Under the pieces are notes generated by a model. It was not told the DNA's origin. It ran no database searches and saw only the letters and a program-made list of their open reading frames with translations. 64,000 nt of DNA, taken from Luteolibacter flavescens (lineage in GTDB: Bacteria; Verrucomicrobiota; Verrucomicrobiia; Verrucomicrobiales; Akkermansiaceae). The stretch lies in assembly GCF_025950085.1 (NCBI RefSeq), contig NZ_JAPDDS010000011.1:124001-188000 (forward strand), given 5' to 3'. Both the position numbers and the translations under genes were made by a program. This document shows positions 9,014 to 19,283 of the stretch, piece after piece. Numbering within the stretch: position 1 is the stretch's first letter; the number at the start of each line of letters is the position of its first letter.

Positions 9014-12000
9014 ATGAACCGATCACGAAAAATCCCCTGGCTGATCATTCTGGCAGCCGCTTCCTGCACCCAGCTCCACGCGCTGGAATCCATAGGCTGG
9101 AACTTCGACAACGGCCACGAGGCCTCGACAAATGACGGGCTGGTGCCGACCGATCTGGCCGGTGCCGGGCCCTATGCCCAGCTCAACTGGAACAACCACG
9201 TGGGTGGCGAGTATCAGAATCCCGGCACCGTTCCCTTCGCTCTGGTGGACAACAGCGGAAGCAGCACGGGCACCTCCGTCACCGCATGGACCCACAGCGA
9301 GAGCCATAGCTGGCACCACTCCTACGAGGGCGCAGATGCGAATGGCAGGATGATGAATGCTTTCGCGTGCCGGAATCCCTCGATCAAGTTTTCCAATGTC
9401 CCGGCGACCTATCAGGACTCCGGCTACTCGGTGGTCGTCTATTACGCCCAGACGGAGCTTTCGCGGGAATCGATGGTGAAAGTAAAAGGCTCGATCTCCG
9501 ACGACAAGGAGCGATCCGTGACCACGGGCATCCCGGGCAATGGCACCTCCTACTTCTCCATGGGATTCGTGGAGCAGGACGACAGCCACACCGGACCGTC
9601 GAACTACACGGTCATCTCCGGACTGAGCGATCCGGATTTCACGCTCTCGCTGGAGAGCGTGAATGGCGCGAACAACAACGGCATCACGGCCGTGCAGATC
9701 GTAAAGGAGAGCGGCGCACCTGCCGAGCCTGCGGGGAACTTCCCCTTCGACTTCATGTCGGAAACGGCGTTGAACCCGGTGCTCACGTGGGATCGCTCCC
9801 TGCGCGCGAATTCCTACCGGGTCTTTCTCTGGCTGGATGGCCAACCACGTCCCACGACGCCCACCGCCACGGTCACCTCTACCTCCTATACGGTCACGAC
9901 CCCGCTCGCTGCGAACACCTACTATCTCTGGTATGTGGTGGCGGTGGGCTCCGAGGGCAATGCGGAGAGCCCGGACTGGAGTTTTTCCACCGGCAGCGCG
10001 GCGGCACCGGCGGTCGCGGAGTTTCCCTTTCCGGTGGAGAATTCCACGAACGTTCCCGCGGACACCATCTTTGACTGGAACTACGCGGATCGCACCTCGA
10101 CCTATGAGTTCTACCTCTGGACAGATACGAAGCCGGCCACGCCCACCGCGGTGAGCCCGCAGATCGGCTACACGTTCCCCGCGATGTTGGAGCCATCCAC
10201 GACCTACCAGTGGCAGGTGGTGACGGTGAATTCGAACGGCCGTACCGAGGGCCCCGTGTGGTCCTTCACCACATCGGACTTCGTTCCGGTTGGCCGCCCC
10301 AGCGTCGGTTGGAACTACCACAACGACTACGACCCGAATGGCGTGCTCGAGGACTACGACGGCGCGGGAGCACCGGGCTACGGCCAGCGGAACTGGAACA
10401 ACCACCGCGGCTCCGGCCAAGGCCCCGGCGACGTGCCCTTCGCCATGATGGACAACGAGGGAAATCCCAGCGGCATCACGCTTTCAACCTGGATCCACCA
10501 TGGCGCGAGCAATAGCTGGCACCAAGACTATGCAGGCACGGACGCGAATGGCCGGCTGATGAATTCCTACGCCTGCCGGGATGCCGAGCTGACCTTCACG
10601 AATATCCCGCCATCCTACACGGACACCGGCTACTCAGTGGTCGTCTATTACGGCCAGGACACCAGCCGCTCCGCAACGCTTGCCCTCACCGGAAATGCGG
10701 ACGACGCCATCTCGCGCACCATCACCGCGGGCTCCTCGGCGAATGGCACCACGTGGGAGGCCGCAGGCTACGTGCAGGAAACCGGCAGCCATGGCGGCCC
10801 GAGCAACTACACGGTCTTCAGCGGGCTCAATGACGCGGCCTTCAGCCTGCGCCTGACGAGCATCGGCACCTCCGGCAACAACGGCTTCCATGCTGTGCAG
10901 ATCATCCAGGAAGAAGCGACGCCCTCCACACCTTCCCAGCCCGCACCTGCCAGCGGAGCTTCTGATCTCGCGAATACGCCGCACCTTTCATGGCGGTCAT
11001 CCCTTCGCGCCACGAGCTACCAGATCCACCTGTGGAAAGACGGCACCACCGAGCCCACGACGCCGACCGGCACTTCCTCGGTCGCGAGCTATGATCCGGC
11101 GTCGCCACTGGACTTCAGCAGCACCTATCACTGGCGGGTGGTCGCGCTGAATGACGCGGGCCCGACCTCGGGTCCCGTGTGGTCCTTCACCACCGGCGCA
11201 CAGGGCGCACCGGATGCCGCCGGGTCGCCATCGCCTGCGAGCGGAGCCACTGCCATCGCGCCCGGCACTTCCTTCACCTGGTCCACGGCAGCACGTGCTT
11301 CGCAGTATCGCTTCTACCTGTGGCCAGCCTCCGGCACCCGCCCGGCACAGCCGACGCATACATCCAGCGAACCCGGCTACACGCCGGCCAGCCCGCTGCA
11401 ACTTGGCACCGCCTACTCGTGGCAGGTCGTCACTTCGAATACCACCGGGACGACGGACGGTCCCGTCTGGACCTTCACGACCGGAGCCTCCCCTAGCGCG
11501 CCCAGCCAACCGTCGCCTGCGAATCTGGCTGCGAATGTTTCACGCGTGGTCACGCTTGATTGGGCGAACTCCACCGGAGCCACCTCCTATCGGGTCTTCC
11601 TCTGGAAGGCCGCCGACCCCGAGCCCGCGTCGCCCACCGCGACCGTCACCGCGAGCAACTGGTCCGGTGCCATCCAATTGGCAGGCGAAACAGCCTATCT
11701 CTGGAAGGTGGAAGCTGTGAACAGCTTCGGCACCTCGACGGGTCCGCAGTGGAGTTTCACCACAACGGCGTCCGCCGGCACCACCCTGGAGAGCATCGGC
11801 TGGAACTACGACAACGGCTTCGGCGGTTCGACCAATGACTCGCTCGCTCCCGAGGAGATCGCAGGAATTCCCGCCACCGCGCAATCGAACTGGAACAACC
11901 ATACCGGCAGTGGCCAAGGCTCAGGTGCGGTGCCGCTCAGCCTGACCGACAATTCCGGAGCGGCCACCGGAACCTCCGTGACCAATTGGACGAATATCGG

Positions 12001-12826
12001 CGGAGCCAACAGTTGGTTCCACGCATACTCCGGCAGCGATCCGAATGGCAAACTGCTGAACGCCTACTCGGCGCAAGGAACCAGCATCACCTTCTCCGGC
12101 GTGCCCGCCAACTACCAGGGCGGCGGCTACTCGGTGATCGTGTATTACGGACAAAACGGCAGCAGCCAGGCTCAGGTCTCGATCACCGGATCCGTGGACG
12201 ATCTCGCCCAGCGCATGATCCGGGCCGGAGCACCGGAGACCTCCAGCGCGTGGGCATCCATCGGCTATGTGATGGAAACGGGCTCCCTCAACGGCCCGAC
12301 GAACGTGACGGTCTTCACCGGGCTCAATGATCCGAACTTCACCGTGGCGATCACCAATCCGAACGGTCCATTCAACAATACCGGCATCTGCGCCGTGCAG
12401 ATCGTGCGTGGCCAAGTCGAGACCGGCAGCGCCTACGAAACGTGGGCCGGTGCGAAGGGCCTCACCGGTGGCGATGCGTCATTCGACGCTGACCCCGATG
12501 ACGACGGCCTGGCCAACGGGCTGGAATTCATCCTCGGTGGTGAGCCGAATCCCGCCAACTCCGGCGCGGCCTCGCTGGCGATGCTGCCGGTGATCGCCGA
12601 CTCCGGCACCTCGGTGACCTTCACCTTCACCCGCACCCACGAGTCATCGGGAGTCGAGCCAATCGTGGAGTTCAATAATGATCTCGGAAGCGAGTGGACC
12701 ATCGCGAATGGCTCGAATTCCTCCACGTCCATCACTCCGGGTGCCAACGCCGATACCGTCACCGTGACCATTCCGAAAGTTTCCGCCCCCAGGCTGTTCG
12801 TCCGGCTGCGCGTTGAGGGACCCTGA
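9014..12826 (+). CDS. Secreted FN3-like/IGW-repeat protein, 1270 aa
   Basis: A signal peptide (MNRSRKIPWLIILAAASCTQLHA) precedes three copies of a roughly 200-residue unit at about residues 25-232, 431-633 and 926-1133. Each copy opens with (E)SIGWNxxN or SVGWNYHN, has a NWNNHxG motif and Y(S)VVVYY(A/G)Q, and ends N(N/T)GIxAVQIV. Between them lie five FN3-like modules with the signature YxxFLWxxGxxPxxPT and WSFTT. The C-terminus has the DADPDDDGLANGLEFILGG module. No enzyme domain is seen, so I infer a glycan- or protein-binding surface protein. I do not know a name for the IGW unit; two more copies occur in the protein at 21830-27451. Ends 105 bp before the GH20 gene. Confidence 0.75.
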   Translation: MNRSRKIPWLIILAAASCTQLHALESIGWNFDNGHEASTNDGLVPTDLAGAGPYAQLNWNNHVGGEYQNPGTVPFALVDNSGSSTGTSVTAWTHSESHSWHHSYEGADANGRMMNAFACRNPSIKFSNVPATYQDSGYSVVVYYAQTELSRESMVKVKGSISDDKERSVTTGIPGNGTSYFSMGFVEQDDSHTGPSNYTVISGLSDPDFTLSLESVNGANNNGITAVQIVKESGAPAEPAGNFPFDFMSETALNPVLTWDRSLRANSYRVFLWLDGQPRPTTPTATVTSTSYTVTTPLAANTYYLWYVVAVGSEGNAESPDWSFSTGSAAAPAVAEFPFPVENSTNVPADTIFDWNYADRTSTYEFYLWTDTKPATPTAVSPQIGYTFPAMLEPSTTYQWQVVTVNSNGRTEGPVWSFTTSDFVPVGRPSVGWNYHNDYDPNGVLEDYDGAGAPGYGQRNWNNHRGSGQGPGDVPFAMMDNEGNPSGITLSTWIHHGASNSWHQDYAGTDANGRLMNSYACRDAELTFTNIPPSYTDTGYSVVVYYGQDTSRSATLALTGNADDAISRTITAGSSANGTTWEAAGYVQETGSHGGPSNYTVFSGLNDAAFSLRLTSIGTSGNNGFHAVQIIQEEATPSTPSQPAPASGASDLANTPHLSWRSSLRATSYQIHLWKDGTTEPTTPTGTSSVASYDPASPLDFSSTYHWRVVALNDAGPTSGPVWSFTTGAQGAPDAAGSPSPASGATAIAPGTSFTWSTAARASQYRFYLWPASGTRPAQPTHTSSEPGYTPASPLQLGTAYSWQVVTSNTTGTTDGPVWTFTTGASPSAPSQPSPANLAANVSRVVTLDWANSTGATSYRVFLWKAADPEPASPTATVTASNWSGAIQLAGETAYLWKVEAVNSFGTSTGPQWSFTTTASAGTTLESIGWNYDNGFGGSTNDSLAPEEIAGIPATAQSNWNNHTGSGQGSGAVPLSLTDNSGAATGTSVTNWTNIGGANSWFHAYSGSDPNGKLLNAYSAQGTSITFSGVPANYQGGGYSVIVYYGQNGSSQAQVSITGSVDDLAQRMIRAGAPETSSAWASIGYVMETGSLNGPTNVTVFTGLNDPNFTVAITNPNGPFNNTGICAVQIVRGQVETGSAYETWAGAKGLTGGDASFDADPDDDGLANGLEFILGGEPNPANSGAASLAMLPVIADSGTSVTFTFTRTHESSGVEPIVEFNNDLGSEWTIANGSNSSTSITPGANADTVTVTIPKVSAPRLFVRLRVEGP

Positions 12827-12851
12827 GCTTCGAACGCGATCCAGACGAGGC

Positions 12852-12891
12852 ATCGACCGGTCCCGCACGACCTCTCCCGGGACCGGTCGAT
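12852..12891. terminator. Perfect 13-bp stem-loop between operon genes
   Basis: ATCGACCGGTCCC and its exact complement are separated by 14 bases, 25 bp after the stop of the 1270-aa gene. There is no T-tract. It may attenuate or stabilise the mRNA between the repeat-protein gene and the GH20 gene rather than end transcription completely. Confidence 0.5.
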
Positions 12892-12931
12892 CGCAGCCGC
12901 CGTTTCACACCATCCGGCTATCCAAGCACCC

Positions 12932-14749
12932 ATGATCTCCACCTCTCATCGCCCGTCGGTTTCTCTCCGCGCCGCCCTCTTGCCCATCGTCGCCGCCATC
13001 GTGCCGCTCACCTCCTTCGCCGAGGAAGCTCGTCCGGCTGCCGCTGGCATCCATCTCATCCCTCCGGTCAAAACGCTCGTCCCCGCGCAAGGCGAGTTCG
13101 CGCTCTCTCCTGCCACCCGCATCGTCTGCTCCAATCCGGAGCTCTCACCACTGGCTGCAATCCTCTCCCGCGAGATCTCCACGCTTTGCGGCATCACGCC
13201 CGCGGCATCCGCCATGCCATCGCGGGCCGGGGACATCTCGCTACATCTCGATCCCGCGCTGAAGGGCGAGGCCTACACCGTGAAGATCGACGAGCAGGCC
13301 GAGATCCGCGCCGGCAACTATCAGGCGCTCGCTTCCGCGACCGTGACGCTGCTGCAACTCCTGCGCCACGAGGAACCGGGCAAGGCGTCCCTGCCCCGCG
13401 TGCAGATCTCCGACCAGCCGGACCTCGCCTTCCGCTCCGCGATGATCGACCTCGGGCGGAAATACCACAGCGTCGGCGGCATCAAGCAGGTTGTGCAGCT
13501 TTGCCGCTTCTACAAGATCCGCTACCTGCACCTCCACCTGTCGGATGACCAGCTCTTCATGTTCCCATCGAAGCGCTTCTCGAAGGCGGGCAAGACGAAT
13601 GCTGAGTTCGCGCGCTTCGAGCCCGCCGCCCAGGAAAAGAGCGAGCCCTACAGCCGGGAGGAACTCGTCGATTTGGACCGCTTCGCGCGAGAACACGGGG
13701 TGCTCATCATTCCCGAGATCGACCTGCCCGGCCACTCGGGCCGGCTGATCGCCAACGAGCCACGCGACTTCGCGATGCCTGGCAACGGCTCCACCGTCCA
13801 CATCGCAAATCCGAAGACCTGCGAGGCGGTCGAGGCGCTGCTGAATGAAGTGATGGACGTCTTCCAGAGCGGACCCTACGTCCACATCGGTGCGGACGAG
13901 GTGAGCCTCGCGGGCCTGGAGGAGACACCGGAGTATCGCGACGCGCTCAAGAAGGACCCAACCCTGAAGACACCGCACGATCTCTACTGCAAGTTCGTCA
14001 ATCACCTGCACTCCATCGTCACGAAGCGCGGGAAGAAGACCCTCGTCTGGGAAGAAGGCTGGAATCCCGGAGGTCCCTACCCCTTGCCAAAGGACGCGGT
14101 GGTAGTGGTGTGGTCGCAGGGGCGCAACCCGGTGGACATCGCGAGCAGCGGCTACTCAATCGTCAATACCACGTGGACGCCGCTCTACATCGTCCGCGAC
14201 AACAAGAAGTCGCCCGAATTTCTCCACGCGTGGAATCCCAGCCTCTTCGGTCGGGAGAACTCAGAGGAATACACGCATCTCGAGGACACCTCGAAGCTCA
14301 TCGGCGCACAGCTCACCTCTTGGGAGAATTCGGAAGCCATCGAGATCCAGAGCATGCGCGAGCGGCTCGCGATCGTCGCCGAGCGTTGCTGGGACCGGAG
14401 CGGCGCGACAGGCGACTACGCGTCCTTCCGCCAACGCTGGGAGAAGACCGACGCAAAGCTGGACCTCATCGTCCACCCCATCGCCATGGAGGTGGATGGG
14501 AAATTCACCCGCGACGAGAACACCTTCAGCGAGCCGATCACCGTCCGGCTCACCTCGCGGAAGGAGGGCTTCACGATCCGCTACACGCTCGACAACACCT
14601 TGCCGAATTCCGGGTGGAAGGACTACGAAGCGCCCTTGGCCATCGACCGCACCGTCTTCCTCCGGGCCGGTCTCTTCGACCGCCGCGGCAAGCAGACCGG
14701 CCCCCTGCTCGGCGCGTGGTTCCGCAGCGAAGCCGATGCGAAGCGCTGA
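12932..14749 (+). CDS. GH20 beta-N-acetylhexosaminidase, 605 aa
   Basis: The enzyme removes terminal GlcNAc/GalNAc from glycans by substrate-assisted catalysis. A signal peptide ends near residue 31. A GH20b-type N-terminal domain (about 40-150) precedes the catalytic barrel, with LHLSDDQ (GH20 typical) and HIGADEV at residues 318-324, where D322-E323 are the catalytic pair. The C-terminus (FTIRYTLDNTLPNSGW) matches the chitobiase/hexosaminidase C-terminal domain. It probably acts in the periplasm or outside the cell. Only 24 bp separate it from the M60-like protease gene, so the two are co-transcribed, which fits joint attack on glycoproteins. Length is normal for the family. Confidence 0.92.
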   Translation: MISTSHRPSVSLRAALLPIVAAIVPLTSFAEEARPAAAGIHLIPPVKTLVPAQGEFALSPATRIVCSNPELSPLAAILSREISTLCGITPAASAMPSRAGDISLHLDPALKGEAYTVKIDEQAEIRAGNYQALASATVTLLQLLRHEEPGKASLPRVQISDQPDLAFRSAMIDLGRKYHSVGGIKQVVQLCRFYKIRYLHLHLSDDQLFMFPSKRFSKAGKTNAEFARFEPAAQEKSEPYSREELVDLDRFAREHGVLIIPEIDLPGHSGRLIANEPRDFAMPGNGSTVHIANPKTCEAVEALLNEVMDVFQSGPYVHIGADEVSLAGLEETPEYRDALKKDPTLKTPHDLYCKFVNHLHSIVTKRGKKTLVWEEGWNPGGPYPLPKDAVVVVWSQGRNPVDIASSGYSIVNTTWTPLYIVRDNKKSPEFLHAWNPSLFGRENSEEYTHLEDTSKLIGAQLTSWENSEAIEIQSMRERLAIVAERCWDRSGATGDYASFRQRWEKTDAKLDLIVHPIAMEVDGKFTRDENTFSEPITVRLTSRKEGFTIRYTLDNTLPNSGWKDYEAPLAIDRTVFLRAGLFDRRGKQTGPLLGAWFRSEADAKR

Positions 14750-14773
14750 ATCGACCTGCATCCCCTCCACGTG

Positions 14774-15943
14774 ATGGTCACGCTCAAACAATCCGCCCTC
14801 TGGGCCATGGCGCTCGCCGCCCTTCCGATATCGCACTCTGCCGCCCAGGAGAAGGAACGCACCGAGGAGAGGAAGGGCAAGCATGTCTCGGTCAGCTTCC
14901 GCAAGGACGACTGGGCGCTCCTCGGAGAACGCAAGGACTTCATCCCCTTCCTCGACTCCACCTACCTGACGATGGCCGAGCTCACGAACCATCGCCCGCC
15001 GATGACGCTGCGCGGCTATCGCGATCTCGGTGCGTGGGGCACGGCGGGACTCGACGGCGTGAACATCGACTGGAACTTCGTGCCGGGTCTCCTCACCGAC
15101 TTCACGAAGGACAAGGTGGAATTCGGCGTGCTGCACGAGATGGGCCACGTCTTCGACGCCCGCAACCACGGCAGATGGTACATCACCCCCAGCGCCGGCG
15201 GCGAGACCTTCGCGAACATCAAGCTCTCCTATGCCGTGGAGTGTCTTCTCACGGATGAGGCACCGTATCGCATCGAGTTCGGCCCCGGCGGCATGCAGAC
15301 CGGGCGTGCCTTCAACGACAACTTCTACCTGAACAAAGGGGAGGAATACCTCGCGGGAAGCCAGCCATGGACCGCGATGGACGTGGATGCGCTGCATGCC
15401 TTCCACCTCCACTTCGTCCGCCTCTACGGGTGGGATGTTTACAAGAAGTGGTTCCGCGCCTACCAGGTCATCGAGGAGGACGCCGATGGACGTGCCCCGG
15501 AGTCCACGGAGGATCCGATCCGCATGCAGATGGTTTGCGCGCTGCTTTCCGCCTTCTGCGGCGAGAATCTCGTGCCGGAATTCCAGCGCTGGCGCATGCC
15601 GGTGACGGACGAGGACGTCGCAACCCTCACGAAGAAGCATCGCCTCGCCTCCGTGGTGAAGCGGGTGAATGCGGACTTTGCCCGTGAATTCACGAAAGGC
15701 GGCATCAACCTCGATCCCCTCAGCCTCGCCATCCGTCCGCAGCCCGGGAAGGAGTCGGTGACGATCTTCAGCATCTTCAGCGATCTGCCGAAGACGGAGG
15801 TGCGCTACTCCATCGATGGCTCCGCTCCCGCCCGATACACCGGCACGCCCGTGAAGGTCGCATCGAGCAAGACCATCGAGGCCTCGCTCCACGTCCCCGG
15901 CAAGCGCGATGCCATCCTGAAGACCCGCCGCACCATTCCGTGA
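14774..15943 (+). CDS. Secreted M60-like (enhancin/mucinase-type) metalloprotease, 389 aa
   Basis: A signal peptide (LWAMALAALPISHSAAQ) is followed by a domain with HEMGH at residues 121-125 and a downstream Glu in GGETFANI. This fits the HExxH-x(8-28)-E zinc signature of the M60-like/enhancin family, whose members cleave mucins and other glycoproteins. The last 60 residues (TEVRYSIDGSAPARYTGTPVK) resemble the chitobiase C-terminal domain also found in the GH20 gene just upstream. I chose ATG 14774; a GTG lies one codon earlier. The 24-bp gap implies co-transcription with GH20. Substrate is inferred. Confidence 0.78.
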   Translation: MVTLKQSALWAMALAALPISHSAAQEKERTEERKGKHVSVSFRKDDWALLGERKDFIPFLDSTYLTMAELTNHRPPMTLRGYRDLGAWGTAGLDGVNIDWNFVPGLLTDFTKDKVEFGVLHEMGHVFDARNHGRWYITPSAGGETFANIKLSYAVECLLTDEAPYRIEFGPGGMQTGRAFNDNFYLNKGEEYLAGSQPWTAMDVDALHAFHLHFVRLYGWDVYKKWFRAYQVIEEDADGRAPESTEDPIRMQMVCALLSAFCGENLVPEFQRWRMPVTDEDVATLTKKHRLASVVKRVNADFAREFTKGGINLDPLSLAIRPQPGKESVTIFSIFSDLPKTEVRYSIDGSAPARYTGTPVKVASSKTIEASLHVPGKRDAILKTRRTIP

Positions 15944-15988
15944 TCCCGCGGGCAGTCCTCACCCCGCCATTCCAAGCCTCATCATTCC

Positions 15989-18900
15989 ATGAAATCGCGA
16001 CTCGAGATTGATCGCCGGACCGGGAGCGGCTTTGCCCTCGTGACCACGCTGGTGATGATGATGCTGATCACCATCATCGCGGTCGGCACCATCAGCCTGT
16101 CCGCGGTCTCGCTGCGAAGCTCGACGCGTGGCGATGCCATGGCGGAGGCAAAGGCGAATGCGCGCCTGGCCCTCGGCCTCGCGATCGCCCAACTCCAGAA
16201 GCACACCGGCCCGGATCGCAGGGTCACCGCGCCCGCCGCCATCCTCGATCCCGGTGACGCCGTCGCGAACGAACGCTGGTGCGGCGTGTGGCGCACGGAC
16301 GGCGGGACCACGCCCGGCGACCGCGATGCGGACTTCTCCGGATGGCTCGTCACCGATGACCACGACACGCCCGAAGTGGGTGACGCCCTGCGCGAGATCC
16401 CCGGCGAATCCGTGGCAATGCGAAAGGCCTCCGGAGCAAAGGAAGTGCGTGTGCCACTGCTCACCCTGCCCGGGGACGGCCGCCTCGGATGGTGGACTGA
16501 AGACGAGTCGCTGAAGGCCCGCGCCGACTTGCCGGACGTCCCTGCCACCACACCGGGCGACCGCACGGTGGCCCGCCACAGTGCCGCGCGGAATTCACCC
16601 GAGAGGCTTCCCGGAGTCGAAGGATTCGATCCAGCGGCGGAGAGCATCACGACGATCGTCACACCCGCGCAGCTCGGACTCGCGGCAAACAAGTGGCCGG
16701 AACCCCATGACCGCGACTTCACCACCTACTCCCGCTCGCTTCTGACGGATGCACGGAACGGCGGCATCAAACACGACCTGAACACCCTCTTCGAGCTGCC
16801 TGCCGACAAGATCACCGGCTTCGGCAAGTGGGAGGGCTCGTCCAGCACCGGCAGCCAGGAAGCCTACCTCTATGGGCAGGCCGGCATGGCGCTGGGTGCG
16901 CGCTGGAATCATCTCCACACCTACTACAATCTCTACAAGGACACTCACTTCAGCGGCGACGAGCCTCGCATCAGTCCGCACTCGCCGCTGATCGACTGGC
17001 ACAAGGCGGACTCCGGCACCGACTACGGCGACGCCGGCGGCGGCTTCCGTTTCCCGCGCGTGGCAAAGGTGGTGTATCTCTTCTCCTACTCCGCCCGCAG
17101 CGAGAACAACCCGCAGCAGCCCTACACGCTGCAGATGATGGCGGACATCTACGTGACGCTGTGGAATCCTTTCGACGCCCGCATCGTCTTCCCCGCGAAC
17201 ACGACCTTCTTCGCCAAGTTCCACAAGCGCCTGCCGCTGAAATTCGACTGGCGCATCAATGGCAGCCCGATCGGCTCGCCCACGCTTGAGGACATGATCT
17301 CGGCAGGCTATTTCACCCAGTCTCCCTTCTACAATCACGCCGCGGGCAGCCAGTTTTCCATGGGTCCCGGCGAGACGCTGACCTTCTCCATCCGCAGGGG
17401 CACGAAGGAGTATCACCCCGGCATCGAATTCGAGGGTGGCATCTCGGGCGACCAGATCGGACCGAACAAGGCAAAGGTCCGCGGACGGGCCAGCGACCGC
17501 ATCTCCGTGGGGCTCTCACCCACCGAGGTCGCGCAGACCGGCACGGGGAACAACTTCTCCCAGTACCTCGACTTCTGGATCTACGACACCTCGCGCGAGG
17601 TCCCCTACTATGAACATCGTGGCGAGATCCTGGCCACCAGCGACACGAAGTTCATCTCCTGGATGCCGGGGCTGGATCCCGCCAGCATCCCCACCCGTTC
17701 CTTCAGCCAGATCATCGGGAAAAAGCAGCCCTTCGCCGCCTTCATCATGGAACTGAAGACCGCGGAGGACAGCACGAATCCGATCAGCGCCTTCCTCAGC
17801 TCCGGCATCATGCGCCTGTCTTCCAAGATGCGCGGCGATCACACGTCCTTCGTCAACGAGCGCTTCGACTACCGCCTCGAGCCCGTCACCAGCTTTGACT
17901 CGGACGTGCTGCAGATCACCCACGCCGGGCACCCCGCCGGGGCGAACCACGGCTACACCGGCTCGGGCACAGGTCCGGGGAACGGCCAGACGCACGTGCT
18001 CGCGGCGTCCATCCCGACCGTTCCGCTCACTTCCCTCGCACAATTGCGCCACGCGGGAACCGGCGACAGTGCCTCGACCATCCGCGCCACGGTGTGGAAT
18101 CACAACGTGAACGTCGCCTCCCCGCCCTACGCCGACCAGGCGATAGCGAATTCCTACGCCCACCCGCTGCTACCCGCGGACAAGTCGGTTAGCGGGGATC
18201 TGCTCGACCACCGCTACCTCGGCAATGAAGCACTGTGGGACCACTATTTCTTCTCCTCGCTCGCGCCGCGGAATGCCGGACGCTTCCAGTCCAGCGAAAG
18301 CATGGCGCAGGCATGGCGCAGTTTCATCGCGGGTGAGAAGGCGCTGCTGAACCCGCGCTTCACCCCGTGGCTGGATGACCGGGACGCGGATGAGATCCAC
18401 GGCGAGATCTTCGAGTCCAGCGGAGCCACGGAGCCGAGGATCGACGCTTATCGCCGGATCGCCGCGCACCTGATGCTGGAAGGAGGCTTCAACGTGAACT
18501 CCACCTCGGTGGACGCCTGGCATGCGCTGCTCGCCTCCACCCACGGCCGCTCCATCACCCGCCTGAAACCGGGTAGCGGCACGAATGGCGACGAGGCGGA
18601 GTCGGCTGGCGCGCTCTTTTCCCGCACGGATGTGGTGCTCGGCGGTGCCGCCGACGCTGGATCGGATGACCTTCAAAGCCACTACACTGGCTATCGGGAT
18701 CTGGATGACGAACAGCTCCGGGAGCTCGCGGTGAAGATCGTAGAGCAGGTGCGATTGCGCGGGCCATTCCTCAGCATGGCGGAGTTCGTGAACCGGAGGC
18801 TCGACCGCGATCCCAAGTTGGGGCTGTCCGGCGCACTCCAGACGGCCATCGACGACGCGGGGCTGAATGACGAGGTGAGGGACGCCGGGCTGCCCGGGTC

Positions 18901-19246
18901 GCCCAGCCCCGGCGGCGCCGCGATGGCCTTCCCCGAGGCCAGCGCGCTGGGCACCGCGGCGGGCACCCCCGGCTGGCTGATGCAGGGTGACCTGCTCGAT
19001 CCCCTCGGGCCGAATCTGGTCGTCCGCGGCGATACCTTCCGCATCCGCGGCTACGGTGAATCTCGTACTTCCACCGGCGAAGTGGGTGCCCGCGCCTGGT
19101 GCGAGGCCGTGGTGCAACGCCTGCCCGGGTATCTGGATGGCAGCGAGAGCCCCGACGCCTACCCGCCCCGGCAACCGCTCAACGAAACCTGGGGACGACG
19201 CTATCGGGTCGTCCACTTCCGCTGGCTCACCGGCGCGGAGTCCTAG
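15989..19246 (+). CDS. Verru_Chthon cassette protein A-like / PilX-type protein, 1085 aa
   Basis: The N-terminus (GFALVTTLVMMMLITIIAVGTISLSAVSLR) is a type IV pilin-like prepilin/hydrophobic helix, followed by AEAKANARLALGLAIAQLQ. That stretch is characteristic of Verru_Chthon cassette protein A (TIGR02600). The remaining 1000 residues are a large exported domain with no catalytic motif I recognise. These proteins are thought to belong to a pseudopilus or type II secretion-like export apparatus. Usual partners B, C and D are not in the window, so this copy is an orphan inside a catabolic operon. Gap of 45 bp from the M60-like gene. Confidence 0.8.
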   Translation: MKSRLEIDRRTGSGFALVTTLVMMMLITIIAVGTISLSAVSLRSSTRGDAMAEAKANARLALGLAIAQLQKHTGPDRRVTAPAAILDPGDAVANERWCGVWRTDGGTTPGDRDADFSGWLVTDDHDTPEVGDALREIPGESVAMRKASGAKEVRVPLLTLPGDGRLGWWTEDESLKARADLPDVPATTPGDRTVARHSAARNSPERLPGVEGFDPAAESITTIVTPAQLGLAANKWPEPHDRDFTTYSRSLLTDARNGGIKHDLNTLFELPADKITGFGKWEGSSSTGSQEAYLYGQAGMALGARWNHLHTYYNLYKDTHFSGDEPRISPHSPLIDWHKADSGTDYGDAGGGFRFPRVAKVVYLFSYSARSENNPQQPYTLQMMADIYVTLWNPFDARIVFPANTTFFAKFHKRLPLKFDWRINGSPIGSPTLEDMISAGYFTQSPFYNHAAGSQFSMGPGETLTFSIRRGTKEYHPGIEFEGGISGDQIGPNKAKVRGRASDRISVGLSPTEVAQTGTGNNFSQYLDFWIYDTSREVPYYEHRGEILATSDTKFISWMPGLDPASIPTRSFSQIIGKKQPFAAFIMELKTAEDSTNPISAFLSSGIMRLSSKMRGDHTSFVNERFDYRLEPVTSFDSDVLQITHAGHPAGANHGYTGSGTGPGNGQTHVLAASIPTVPLTSLAQLRHAGTGDSASTIRATVWNHNVNVASPPYADQAIANSYAHPLLPADKSVSGDLLDHRYLGNEALWDHYFFSSLAPRNAGRFQSSESMAQAWRSFIAGEKALLNPRFTPWLDDRDADEIHGEIFESSGATEPRIDAYRRIAAHLMLEGGFNVNSTSVDAWHALLASTHGRSITRLKPGSGTNGDEAESAGALFSRTDVVLGGAADAGSDDLQSHYTGYRDLDDEQLRELAVKIVEQVRLRGPFLSMAEFVNRRLDRDPKLGLSGALQTAIDDAGLNDEVRDAGLPGSPSPGGAAMAFPEASALGTAAGTPGWLMQGDLLDPLGPNLVVRGDTFRIRGYGESRTSTGEVGARAWCEAVVQRLPGYLDGSESPDAYPPRQPLNETWGRRYRVVHFRWLTGAES

Positions 19247-19283
19247 CCATTTCCCCCTTTTCTTTCGAGGTCACCACAAGTCC

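Noticed and set aside
14261-15892. A 543-codon minus-strand ORF across the GH20 and M60-like genes
   Set aside because: The plus-strand genes have catalytic motifs and signal peptides. The minus frame is an artefact of high-GC codon usage.
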